Notes under the pieces: generated by a model
The model's input: the letters and a program-made list of their open reading frames with translations, nothing else
What the model was told of the DNA's origin: nothing
Databases searched by the model: none
NCBI GenBank assembly: GCA_947561715.1
Contig: OX387202.1
Location: 3,720,001 to 3,784,000 of the forward strand
Reading direction: 5' to 3'
Length of the DNA: 64,000 nucleotides
Origin: Ascidia mentula
Taxonomy: Eukaryota; Chordata; Ascidiacea; Phlebobranchia; Ascidiidae
Shown here: positions 37,453-49,900 of the stretch, in pieces
How the letters are laid out: each line of letters opens with the position of its first letter
How positions within the stretch are numbered: position 1 is the stretch's first letter
Made by a program: the position numbers and the translations under genes

Positions 37453-37539
37453 TATTTTAGCGAGACAAGCAACAGGTGCAACACTAATTCTAAAGCATTA
37501 AAAATATAACTGAGAAACCACTTATAACAGTTAACCCTA

Positions 37540-38190
37540 CCTGATACTGAATCGTTTAGCTTTTAATACAAACATTGTTGTTTGTTGTCTGCCACATGAC
37601 TTCTGTACGTCACCCATTTAATGTAACAATGCTTTAACTCCACTTCAGTGTGTCAAAGCTGTAATATCAAGTATTTGGGATGGTTTTATTTCTTGCCCTG
37701 GCCAGAAAGTTTTAGTATATATGCTGATAGTAACTTTCACGTGTTAGATATAAGGCGTTATTGTCCTTCTTACTACTTAATTGATTTGGATTTTCATACT
37801 GCGACTGTCATGTATTGACACATAACATTTTACCGACTTAAGCAAATTACACTTCTTATCAAAAAAAATCTATGTTCGAGAAAATATCGCAATCGTAACT
37901 TCAGCAACATCTGTATTGAATTCATTATACTGGCACAGCTTTAATTAAAGATGTATTTTACTAACTGCTACAGTAGTCTGTGACTAACATGTTCACTTAA
38001 TACTGCGAAAAGCGTACTGTAATCTGTGTTCATCTCGTAGCGGTACTTGTTGTTAGCTTGGAATATTAAAACTCAGAGGAAAGCAATCGTTACTGGCGCT
38101 GTGCACCGTTGGTCGTAAACTATAAACCAGCGTGGGCGGCTGATGTCTGTTGTTTTAAAGCTCGTTATCTACCTGAAGCTGAAACAAGAT
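37540..38190 (+). repeat. Duplicated non-coding block, copy 2, with E-box/CRE-like module
   Basis: The first part (37540-37630) carries CACATGACTTCTGTACGTCAC at 37593 and aligns with modules at 24900, 25860 and 40270. The later part (37860-38190) aligns with 31850-32110. The whole stretch aligns loosely with 40290-41040, including a shared CTGGCCAGA. It lies just upstream of the minus-strand gene starting at 37452, and may act as its promoter in reverse orientation. Confidence 0.55.
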
Positions 38191-39235
38191 TAGGTTCGTA
38201 ATTCCGGACACAATCGTCAGGGATGGGTGAACTTCCGTTTAATTTACGGTTCACCAAAAGGTTGTTGTTGATTTCCACCATCTGAGATTTAAAATTGAGT
38301 GGAGGCGAATAGATTTATTAGAGTTAAAATGTTGGGTTTTTGTCATTGTTTTGTAAAACTAAATTATTTTAACTTCAAAGTTTATAGATTACCCCATTTT
38401 TTGTGCGTTGTTTATATTGTTCAAACAGTTCTGTGCACAAATTTAAACTTTCGGAAGCACATAGAAATCTTATGCAAGACTTTATGTAACTTTTCATATC
38501 ACAAATATCATTTTACGAATGGGCGTTACGTCTGAGAAAAGGTTATTTCAGCAACGTCAAAGTAGTTTGCCACGAAAAAGTTTAATATTTACTTGTTACC
38601 TTATTCGTTTCCAGATATCTTACCGAGCAACTGTGTGCGTAGGTGTTCCGAGAAAGGAGAAAATAACTGTTTCAATATTTGTTTACGGAGCTGGGTGCGT
38701 AAAGCGAGGTTTGCTTGTGGGAAATGAAGCAACCTAAAAGTTTTGGTTGTGGCACAGTAGGTATGCTTGTATTGAGCTTTTTTTTTCTAAATCATCAAAA
38801 CATTTTGTATTCACTTATATATCCTAAAACAAATAGCATTTTCTTACATAAAATACTGTCAGGAAATTCGTTAAACTCTAGGTTTTGCTCGTCCATTGCT
38901 TTAACCAATGAAGGCATATGCAATGCCTGCTAGACTATCAGCTGTGACACAGCTTCGTGCCACAGTCACCAACTGTACTGGTGGGACCTTACAGATCAAA
39001 ACAGAAGTGTGTTCACTCTGTCTGCATCTCTCATTGATTTTAAGGCCCTTTCGCACATATAACATATCAATTATATTTACAACTTTCTTTTCTTTGATCC
39101 GAGCTTGAAGCTGTTGCTCTTGCAAGACGCTGCTTTTGGAAAATGTTTTTTCGTCAACATGATCTTAGGTAAAAATTCAATTTGTTGTGAACTTTAGATA
39201 ATGTTCGCTTCCTTGAAAAAAACGTCAGTTCTAAC

Positions 39236-39342
39236 AGTCAATCGACTCACATTTGAACACACATTGGAGAAAACCCGTTCATGTTCAATTTATTCGGGCG
39301 TAAACTATACGACAAGGAATCGAACGAGAACATACAATGAAA
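39236..39342 (+). pseudogene. Degenerate C2H2 zinc-finger fragment
   Basis: In one frame it reads THI, a stop, THIGENPF, then MFNLFGRKLYDKESNENIQ. This keeps the spacing of a linker plus one finger but has lost both cysteines and the final histidine and carries a stop. A decayed zinc-finger fragment. Confidence 0.4.
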
Positions 39343-40269
39343 AATAACCTATGTGCGTTTCCTTACTCTTACAGAAACGTGGTCAAAAAAGAACAGGATG
39401 TCTTTCAATAAACTCACAAGCTTTTGCAAAAACAATTTGCTTGGTCGTCGTTTCGGTCGTTATGAAATCGACAAAGTACTTAAGTAGGACGGGTCCATCT
39501 CACATTCTTCACAGTTTATACCACACCCCTGGCATCTCCTGCGCCTTTGGGATTCGAGATTACGGTGAGTTGTGTGACTGACGGGCGTTCAAATACCCGA
39601 TTGGAGAAATCGTCCAGCAGTCACTTCAAGGTCTCAGAAAGCCCTGAAAGGGAAGGAAACCCAACCACACCTGCGTTGGGGGAGTTTTGCCACATTTAGA
39701 TGAGGATGCACGCGGCCTTCAATGGAAAGGAACGAGGGTAACCACTTGCTACTTTGCACATCACAAATCTCGTCTGTAGACCGCAGATTCTCCGCTCTGG
39801 TAAAAACTTGTGCACTTCACCTCGGCTCGCTTGTGGAAGATGGAATGCGTCGATCGGAACGGCAGATACCTGTCAAAATGTGTTGGTTTTCGGAACACGC
39901 TTGTGCGCAGGGTCCCCCGGAATCAAACATCTAAAAACGACATAACCTCACCAGCACACTCAAATTGTATGGTGAACTTGATGCTCGTTAGAGTCGGGCT
40001 GTTCGAACAGCGATTCCACGCTGTCGCAATGCACATTTGAAATAGTACCATCAACGTAACGTCGGCAAAGACGCAGAGGATTTATAAATGTTGATAATGC
40101 TCTTCGTTTAACGGACTTCATGGCAATGTTGGCGGCCACAACTAAATGCGAAGACCTCACGATGTTCCAAAATTGTGCTTATAAAATTCCTAAGTGAAAC
40201 ACCATTTACGCACTGTCTACATTGTAACTTCAATTCTGAAACATTAAAGAAAAAGACAATAAGAACCCC

Positions 40270-41040
40270 CGAAAACGACAATAAACCCGGCACGGTACTG
40301 AATCGTTCCATCTTTCCAATGCAAATAATCCTGTTTACTTTCTGTCACGTGACTTTTACGTCACCAGTTTGGTGAAACAGTGTTCATACTCTGATCTTTC
40401 TACTACTTCTGTTTCAATGTATGTAAAATATTTGTCTTTTAAGTTAAAGTGACATAGTTGATGTCAAGTTCAACGGATCAATCATAGGATTTATGTTAGA
40501 ATTAATCAAGTATTTGCAAGTGGTGGGACGTTATTGGCATTCTGGCCAGACGCTTGACTTCAGCTTTTGTATTCCAGGTGCTCTCATCGCGTTCTTTGGC
40601 ATATTGAAATGATGCTAACCACTTACTAATGAAAAACGTGTTGTTACAAACGCGGTACTAACTATATACAGAACAGCATTTTATTTATTAAACTTATCAC
40701 ACATACAGAGATATAATCCTAAGTATTGTTATATTAGCTGCTACTGTAGGCCATGTCAGCATACTCAACTCATACTATGGCAAGGTGGTAAACAAGGAAC
40801 ACTAGTATAGGAAAGCCAAAGCTATACTGCTGACCAAACACGGGTGTTCTCGTCATCAGTGCTATGAACTAAAAGTACACCAGATATCATAACTTGTTGT
40901 TGGAATAATTAACTCAGTACATGTTGTTCGCTGGGAAAATTAAACGGATCAGTAAACAAACCTCGCTCGCCAGGTACACGTCGTAAACCGTTGCTAGCTG
41001 TTGTCTGTTGTTTAACTTCATCTGCCTCGAAGTCCACAAA
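40270..41040 (+). repeat. Duplicated non-coding block, copy 3, with E-box/CRE-like module
   Basis: Contains CACGTGACTTTTACGTCAC at 40346-40364, preceded by a TACTGAATCGTT-like lead-in shared with 37540. Later parts share CTACTGTAGGCCATGT-like and TGTCTGTTGTTTAA-like segments with copy 2. More diverged than the other copies. Confidence 0.5.
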
Positions 41041-42622
41041 AGCCGCTACCGTGATTTGATTTGTGTTGCAATTGATCTTGTAGATCGTGTGAGCAGATGT
41101 TTCTCCTGCGCGTTCCGTGAGATCACTTTCCTACACACAGTTTGTTACCTGACGTTGGACAATCGTACCAACACACGAAACTGAAACACATGATGCAATA
41201 AACTAAGATTGAGCTATTGGTGAATGGAAAGTTTTGTGCGTGTTTCAACTGCAAATATTGACAATATACTGACCGATTTTTAAAAGTACAAACCCGTAAT
41301 GTATATATTTACTGTGAGACGTTATATCGAATTGCCGTAGGAATTGTGACGTACATCCAGATCAGAATTGTGAACTGGGTTTCTGGGAAGGCAAATCCGG
41401 CCGATTCTAGAAATTATTATCCAACAGTTTTGTCCAACTGTCTGCCTGATATAATTCCTTGGTTCGTCGCGTAACAGCAGACTGATGTCAATGTTTTATA
41501 TTTTCAATATTTTGTCCTTCTTTCACTTCTAGTGTTTAAAAAAGTTTATCTAATCACCCATGGTTGTATCAATATGTTCCAATATAGTTAAATGATTGCC
41601 TTTTTGCTCTGTTATGCCCCACACTGGTAAATAACGTATACCGAGGTAGGTAGATTCATACGTCAAGATTTTTTATATCAGCTGTGCACGTGTCACGCTT
41701 ATAAAATATTGTGCCCTGCATAGCGATTGCAAAGCAACAATGATCAGGGAAACAAAATGCATCGTCAGCCTGATTTTATTTTCATATAATATTGTGGCGG
41801 GAACGGCATTTTTAAACCATTATTTACCCTTTCATTGTCAGCACGTATGGTATGTAAAAACATAAGAAGAAGGTTGTTTAAAATTGTGGCTTGAAAAAGT
41901 TTTCGTTAAATGTGTGTGGTTAATCGCAAAAAAAAACAATACTTAAACCTACAATGGGTAACCCTAAGGACCTAAGAAAGATATGATAGATACCAACAGA
42001 TGGATTGGTTGCAGATGTGTATGCGTAATGATTTATCAGTTATCCAGTTGGCTTGCTTACAAAATAATGTAAATAATCGACCGGTACTGTTGGTTCATGC
42101 AGAAATTATCCAACCGGCAATGTTAATTTGAGTAGCTTGTACATGTTATTTTTTGCATTAGTCCTTTGTGTTATTTACGCCACTGGATTTCATAGTATTT
42201 TTTAGGTACTAAATTTTAGTTATCTGAAACACAACAAGGGTGATATTACTTTTTACTCTTTGTGGTTGAACGAGCAAACGAGCAATCGAGCTGCTTATTA
42301 TGCTTCACGCATGACTGCATCTGACTGAGAAACTTTGGTTCCTGTTTGTGATTGTCAAACTGGTCGACGCTTACAGTTAGATAAAAGCTGCAGGGTTAAT
42401 TGAGATGGTGCTGAAACCCAGTGTATATTATCTTACAACGTCAACGTTCAGTTATTATTTAGACAAAAGTAATTGCATACGTATGAAATTAGCTGCAGCT
42501 TGATTGTGGTATCACTCAACTTCAAATCGGAAAACTTTTTCTCATGAGTGTGTTTCATATTCTACATTACAATTATTTATCGGTATATCAGACCTTCAAA
42601 TATAGCAAAATAGTTTCATTTG

Positions 42623-42624
<2 letters not shown>

Positions 42625-42695
<71 letters not shown>
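42625..42695 (+). repeat. (CA)n microsatellite, about 35 units
   Basis: Uninterrupted CA dinucleotide run of about 71 bp. The (TH)n ORF over it is an artefact. Confidence 0.98.
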
Positions 42696-42697
<2 letters not shown>

Positions 42698-43181
42698 ATA
42701 TCACTGGTAAGACCCAAATGTGTGGGATAAAGGAAGGTAAAAAGCTTGCTGGATTGAAAGACAGTCTGTTAATTAACTCCATTTCTAACCAAGCTCCTGT
42801 GTCTTTTTAACCACAAACCTGTGTAGCTTCACCTCTATTAAAGCTTGTGATCAAACTCAGGCGCCGATGTGAATGATTAACCGTTACTCAGTACTCATCG
42901 AGTAGGTAAGTCTAGAACGTTGTATAAATGTTTGTTTGCAGCGTTAAATTACCTCCCGTTTCAACCTTTTTACAAACAGTCACAGCAGAGGAGATACGGT
43001 AGCTTTCACGCTATTCGTTTACACCAAATGAGGGGGTTTAATTCGATAACGTCATAAACTACCAAGTTAAAGTGTGTGCCACTACAATAATTCTTTTCAG
43101 CCATTGTCCAGAAAGCCTAAGTTGGTTTCATTCGTTGAGCTAAAAGGTTATGTAAGCTTGTGCATGTAAAGGTGTGGGAGT

Positions 43182-44648
43182 ATGGAATATATTGCTGTGT
43201 GGGAATCTCGTCGAGCTCATAACAAAGGATGGGAAACTTATGAAGGCGATGTTTGCAACTTACTGGAGAAGGCATTTGAAAACTTCGCCAAAAACCCAAT
43301 GCAAAACAACTTGCTACAAATATCACAAAACCGAACGTTCGATTTCTCAAAAAGTGAAGAAGCCAACAGTTCAACAAGTGAGGCACTTGCATTACTTTAT
43401 ACGTTAGTCCAAGCCTTTTTCTATCAACTTCACACTAGCGACCCACGTGGCAAAATTGGTAATTTCGTAAAACAAATCACAAATGCTTGAAATCGCAATG
43501 GATTGGAGTCTATTTAGTTTTACGTTGCTTGGTGGGAAATTGCTCATTAATCACTTTCCTAATTGACAGGGCGCGTTTACCCTATACGCCGGTTAGAATT
43601 GCCGGGCGAGAGTGCTGTGGCCAAGCAAATAACTTGGAGGTGGGACAGCAGCAATGACAACTCTCTGAATTGGAGACCGTACAGTGCGAACGTTGTGAAC
43701 CTACTTGAGATGAAATTTCAAAACTCGCCAACTGTTGAAATCACCCAAGACTTGACTCAAGTCGATTTTGATTACGTCATTGATTTTCAAAACATGACTC
43801 AGGTAAGAGCGCTGCCCTTCCAGTGTTGCAATAGTGCATGTTTAACAGCACATCATGTTAAACGAGATACAAATGTGCTGGTGCGAGTACCATTATCTTA
43901 GAAATCAACAGATTTTAGGAGGGAGTCCAGTAAGCCTTTGCGAAGAGAAATCTTACAGTTTCACAACAAATAATCACATCCATGCCCCTGGCTGTCAAGC
44001 GCTGACTGCACAACCTCTCATGGGCCAGACATGAGACCGGTCGTCGTCTTGGGCGTATAAACAAGAAGCTTTTCCACTTTACAATTGCTTGACGTCATCA
44101 TTGCAAATACTTTCCAGACAAACAAACAAACAAAAAAACGCCGCCTCATATCACGTGACAAGGTGCAGCATCCGTATCCTCGTGTAACCAAGGTACGAAA
44201 TTTGCTCAAACAAAACAATTTAATTAACATGTTAATTTATTCCTAATATTTTTATTAGTGATCAAATTTAATCAAAATTCTGCAACTGATCACAGCAAAT
44301 ATGTATGGTGTGCTTCTAAACCGTCAATTCGCTGTTCCAACGTCACATGTAGTTTTCAACATGCTCGCGCGGACGCCATTGTAACAAACAAAACACAAAA
44401 TCATTCCACGATTTCTTTTATTGCAAGTGAACGTTCCTTCCCAGGTTCCAACACCAGCTGTTCCCCAGCAAAGACAACAACCATCATCAGAAGATCGAAC
44501 ATGTCGAGTTTGTTTGGATCAACGAGCTGAGATGGCGTTCGTTCCGTGTGGACATCTTTGCTGCTGCCCAAGATGTTGCGCATCTGTGAGAAACACTTGT
44601 CCAATATGCAGGGTCAGATTCACCAACACTGTTCGAATTTATATGTAG
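43182..44648 (+). CDS. WWE-WWE-RING E3 ubiquitin ligase-like protein (copy 2)
   Basis: Exons 43182-43458, 43570-43802, 44118-44192, 44445-44648; frames join to about 262 residues. The start ATG leads directly into a degenerate first WWE (MEYIAVWESRR, GWETYEGD, LLEKAFENF). The second WWE is canonical: ITWRWDSSND, NWRPYSANVVNLLE, YVIDFQNMTQ, then the basic TNKQTKKRRLISRDK. The RING at the C-terminus shows CRVCLD, FVPCGHLCCCPRC, CPIC and ends RIYM; the gap before the last CPIC pair has one more residue than in copy 1. Compared with copy 1 it lacks the proline-rich exon, has an extra intron inside the GRVYPIRR region and lacks the small GHPRQDD exon. Family knowledge: WWE binds ADP-ribose polymers or iso-ADP-ribose, RING transfers ubiquitin. 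Context among PARP genes supports an ADP-ribose-linked role. Confidence 0.87.
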
Positions 44649-45117
44649 AGGTTGATAATCGCACGATGTACTTATTTTGTTTTTACCATCCAAAAGTAAA
44701 ACTACAAACGTTAATATTGAGAACTCGACCTATTCGTTTAGTTATAATTATAATCACAAGTTGCCTGATGGTTGAGGCCTCGGTAAAGAAAATTTAAACG
44801 TGAACTTTCAGTCGTTTAGCTAAAATGTCTGGAACAATTACGTTGATTTCGCCCTGTCCGGATTTTTATATGGTGTTATATTTTTTTTTCGTCTTTTCAA
44901 TAAAAAATCCGTCAATTTTTTTGTTGTTGTTGTCTCGGTGACTTTTACCAAACTAGTTTGAAAACATTCACATAACAGGCAAACTTTCACTCGTATTAAC
45001 AACATACATTTTGTCACAATTTCCACAGCTATATTAATTTTCGCCAGGTGGCGCTGTAAACAACATTCGGGCAAATTTGAGGTGAGCATCGGTTAAAGAC
45101 CAAAGAGGGGCTAGTCT

Positions 45118-45283
45118 ACAAAACTTTTTTTCCAGTCGACAAAACTTCATATTAATATGCGCTACAAAATTCGTTCGAAATTTTGTGTCAATCTATGCAT
45201 CGTGCCAAAACATTATCGGAATCCATTGAGAAACAGCAGAGTTATGTGCGTTTGAAGTTTTGTCGACTGGAAAAAAAGTTTTG
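45118..45283. repeat. Inverted repeat with 28-bp near-perfect arms
   Basis: AACTTTTTTTCCAGTCGACA near 45122 is mirrored by TGTCGACTGGAAAAAAAGTT near 45258-45280; about 105 bp lie between the arms. It immediately precedes a tRNA-like segment, so it may mark one end of a composite non-autonomous element. Confidence 0.8.
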
Positions 45284-45392
45284 TCGACAAGCGTCACTTT
45301 GGTGGTTAAAGCGCCCGACCCGCATACCTAGCAGAAATCTGGATTCCTGTCCAGAAAATTCTGGGTTCAAATCCTGGTGTGGTAAAAAATAT
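45284..45392 (+). repeat. tRNA-derived SINE-like segment
   Basis: A box A-like stretch (TGGTGGTTAAAGCG) and a box B (GGTTCAAATCC) are about 75 bp apart, ending in GGTGTGGTA. The T-arm forms with two wobble pairs; the acceptor stem has mismatches and the anticodon arm is unclear. It looks like a polymerase III-derived SINE head, not a tRNA gene. Confidence 0.5.
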
Positions 45393-46956
45393 ATGATCAG
45401 GACAAAAATAACTTGTCTGGAAAACCTACATTTTTAATTTTCACGATTATTATTGTTTGGCACTAATCGTGGAATTCAACGAAATCAACTGTTATTTAGA
45501 GTTGGAAGTAACACCACCTAAAATACCTGGAAACACTTCAAGACAATAATTGATGTGCAAAACATAGCACGGTGATGTATTACAAAAAAATGTGAACAAA
45601 CTTGACAGAAATTACCAAACTCAAAATACTTATTGCTGGCGTCAAACAATATTTTGCACGACAAACTTTGCGACACATAGATACTGCAGCTGGTGCTAAA
45701 CTACAAACTGATCACATTTTTCCAAGGAGAATATTTGTTAGTCAGTCACATTCTGCTGTGCTTACTGCACTTATTGCGACCTAAAAACATGGATGCAATG
45801 TTACAAAAGCAGGGAAAAAGTAATTTTTTTCACCATAGTATAAAACGATGCAGAAAAACGGCTGGCAAACAACTTTACTTTTCTTACAAAACTATGAAAA
45901 ATATGAGAGAGTTTTAAAGTTCAAGCACTTTTCGATGAAAGACAAGACTGGCAGGGTAACAGGATTCATAAAAATAAAAACAACAAACTTCATTTTGTGC
46001 CATAGATTTTTATGCTTGTTGCAACAATGAAACAAGCATTGAAGCATAAACAAGAAGTGGTTTGACTTCAAAAGCATAAAAATGACGGATTCAAAAGGTT
46101 TCCACCAATATTCCAGAAAAAAACAGTTACCCAGGAAAGAGTTTTGATAAAATACGGCCACAGAGATTTTTTATCGAGATAATGCATCAAAGAAGTTTCA
46201 TTAAGAAATATTTTCTGCGAAAAAAACAGCACCTGAAAAATGTTCAATAGATTTCAATGCGACTCAAAAGCATAAAACGTCTTTTTGGCTAAAATTTTGG
46301 GCTAGAGGTAGCTTTTGTGAGTCTTTGAACAACCAAAATCAAATATTGTTGATATTGACATTAAATTTTCTGGTAACCTCAACATGAATTGAAATTGTCA
46401 CACAAACATGCTTTTCAATGGGACTTACAATACTGACATTTGAAGGAGAAACTTTTTCAGATATGTTTGTAACTATGCAAAAAAGTTGTGGGACACTGGA
46501 ATTTCTTCAATGGGAAAGGGGTACAGTTCAAATTATGAATACAGTCACAAAGAATTTAGATGAGAGTGAAATAAAATGGTCCCGGCATAAATTTCTTGGC
46601 ATGAAAAGGTTGCAGCAGATCCATACATTTATCCATGCTGAGAACCAGATAAGTACATCCCTAACAATTAAAACACATTTTTAATCTAATTAAACCTGAA
46701 ATTTTTCAGAAAATACTATAATTTGGAGATTCTATTGTTATTGTGCCTTGGGCAAGTTCTAGATGCATGTGATATCCTCTTTGAATACAAAAAAACATTC
46801 TACAGAATTTTGTACAGTTTTAGATCCTATTTCAAATTGTAAACATACACATACAAAAAATAAACACACTTTACATAATGGCAACAATACGGGTGACATA
46901 AAATCCCGACGCAGTTCGTGGCATAGGGCATATTTAAGGGTAGGGATCAGACGGCT

Positions 46957-49900
46957 TTAAAAACCAGAAAACATGCCTTTCAGGTGTTTTGATAACTCAT
47001 TGTCTCTCTCCTTTTGTCGGACAGCAAGTTGTTTCAGTTCCTTCTCCACAGCTGCCTTTACTGACGGGTCAAGCTTCAAAGCTCTCTCAAAGTCCAAGCG
47101 ACATTCTTTTTCGTTGAGCACAAAAGCATGTGCTTTTCCACGCTTAAAAAGTGCTTTAACATTTTCCTGACGAAATAATTATTACATGTTAAAACATGCC
47201 AGATACAAAATACTTAACAAAACTACATTTGTATGGTAGGTGTGTCGACAAAGGGTGATAATACAAGTTTTTAAAGGCAAAGATCAACTTTTCAAACTGC
47301 TTTTCACTTTACAAACCACAAAGGTGTTCATAAGCCATGCTGTTAACATTAGTTGCTTTAACCTGCTTTAAAAACTGGACCCTTAATGAAACACATCATA
47401 TTTTATAGTGAGATGCAGACAGGGACAATGTTTCTACCTAATAAGTCTCATCAATATGGCTATGGTGTGATTTACAACAAACCAGTCAGATATACAACTA
47501 AGCAAGACTTCACTTTGTGGTGACTATACAGTTGCTGTTATCTGCCATTGGTACCAAACCAGGTAAAACCAATCAGAAACAAACCACACAACATTTGTGG
47601 CTCCATCGCACACAACCACAAAGTTGCACCACAATGGGTGATGTTCATTACTTAAACAGTTTATGCACAAACCACATATATATACTTACACTGCCATCAA
47701 TCTTCTCAAGAACTTCTGTACAATGAGTGATGCACATCTGATATTCACCCAAGCTAAGTTTACACTGAGAGAAGTTGAGTAGAAGTGGAATCTGTTGGTT
47801 ATCGAGATCAACCCATGTTTCTGTGCCTGGTCTCTCCTACAAACAACAAGGATGTGAAACCTGTATGTTTGTTGCGAATGCGACCAAAAATTTGAAATAA
47901 TGTGAAAAAACTGTTGCCATGGTACCCACTCAGGCATATAATTAATGTTTATTCTCTTAATTAGAAAAACTTTAGTTGAGCGAAACGTTCACAATACAAA
48001 ACAGTTTATAAAGATAACAGACAAAAGGTGGACAAGATATTCTGTAATTGTGCATATGGATACTTTGTAAAATAATAATGCTTTACAGCTGGCTTGGTAG
48101 ACAGCAACGACTTTAATACTGATAAATTACCTTCTAGTTAATTGTTTTAGTTATTTAAATTGGCATGTATTCTGTAAGCATTTTACATAGTTACCAGTTA
48201 GCTTGTTCATAAATTTGAGCTTTTCTTCAGTAATAAACGGATTAAAGGAATGGGGTATGATATGTTGGATTAGGGTTAAATACTGTGTATTAGAGGACAA
48301 ACCTTAATCTGCAAATGCTTGAGACAACCAATGGCATTGGCGTATTTCTTTTCCGCTTCATTTATTTTGCCTTCATTGAACAACTTATTCCCTTCTTCAT
48401 GATATCTAGAAAGCAAATAATGACTGTTTTTTTGACTTGAGGCAACATACTGCTATTTCAATCCCATTTTTGAATTTGTTTGCAAATCAGAAAAGAAAGT
48501 AAAATTATGAACCACATTTTGCTTTTAACATCTTTATGCTTTCTGTGCTCGAACAAGTTTCAAGTAAATTTATTACAACATCAAATCCTGTTAAAAAAAT
48601 TTCCCTTTTCCTACCTTGGTACGTTAGCTAACATTTCTTCTGGGTTCATTTGCCAGAGTTCTTTTTCATATGTGTTCACTCCTTCCATCTAAACAAATGT
48701 ACTGTTCTTTAGCAAGTGGATGGAAAAAATATTTCATAGGTATGCAGACCTGATGCTTGCTCAGCAATGCTGGAATACCATTAAACCTTAATATTTGACA
48801 AATGTATACATCATAACATGCAATGAATGTTTTCATGCAGTCTTGAAACATGAAATACTTAAGGTCATTATATGTGCAATCACATTATAAATATGACTAT
48901 TTGTGATGATGATATATGTGCCTTCCAAACATGCAACATACAAGTTAGCTTTCAACAATGATAACAGAGTATTAGGATTATGTAATCAAATACAACTGCA
49001 ACATATGCTAAAAATCAATTGAGCAACTAGTCGACAACTGAATTGTTGGCAGTGTCGATAGGGGCCAATTTTACATCAGTTTTAACACCGTATGCCACAA
49101 TGCTGGAAATTTTCTTATACCTTAATCAGCTCAAACTCAAAGTCAAGTGGTCTCATGTTTTTCTGAAGGTCGTTAAGGTCTGGGTAGCCAAGCCCATTCT
49201 CTACAGCATGAAGTCCACAAGAATGTGAAGTATTATCACGACCTGTAACAATAATATCAACGACATTGTTATGGTTACCATACCCGAGGGCATATCAACG
49301 CTCAATTAAGATGATTCTTTCATTTACTTGAGATAATAATATCCTTTTGCTTGAAATTATTAAACTTAGTTGGAAAGCTTCTCATGACATAAGATAGTTC
49401 ACATGTTGTGCAAATAAATAATACAAACTGGTTCTCAATTAATTAATATATATATATACTTGTGATTAAACATAAAAAATTTTAACATGTAAACATTAAC
49501 TCTCAAACGCTATTGAGTCGTTTTAAAGGTTTCATTCAAACAATGTGGACTTTATATTTTCTATTTAGAAATCCCACATTTAATATGTTTGCACAAACTG
49601 AGCTTACACATTTCAGCTAACTGATAACATTGGCTGGTAAAAAAATTACTTTGAACAATGATGGTATTTAGGGTGCAAAACAGGTGTTTGTCGCCTAATT
49701 GTGTATCACATATCTGCACAAAAACTAACACAGAATCAACAAATGCCATATGATTGTTCATTGACTTTTGTAACAATGAAAACGACAACGATTATTTTTG
49801 TGATGATGCTGTTTGTGGTGAACACATCTTAGGATTTAAGGTTGCTAATGTCATATCTTTCAACAATGAAATTGTAGGGTCAACAAGTGTTCATTGAAGC

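Larger units (their letters stand above)
38191..42600. other. Gene-poor stretch with relics and duplicated blocks
   Basis: No intact gene recognised over about 4.4 kb. It contains a zinc-finger relic (39236), the third copy of the duplicated block (40270-41040) and several 60-80-codon ORFs without domains. The GC-richer part at about 39500-40100 has overlapping ORFs in all frames and nothing identifiable. Confidence 0.45.
44649..46956. other. Intergenic with inverted repeat and tRNA-like SINE
   Basis: No gene recognised apart from the repeat features listed separately. The rest is AT-rich with short featureless ORFs. It includes the 3' side of the AIP gene, which stops at 46957. Confidence 0.45.
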
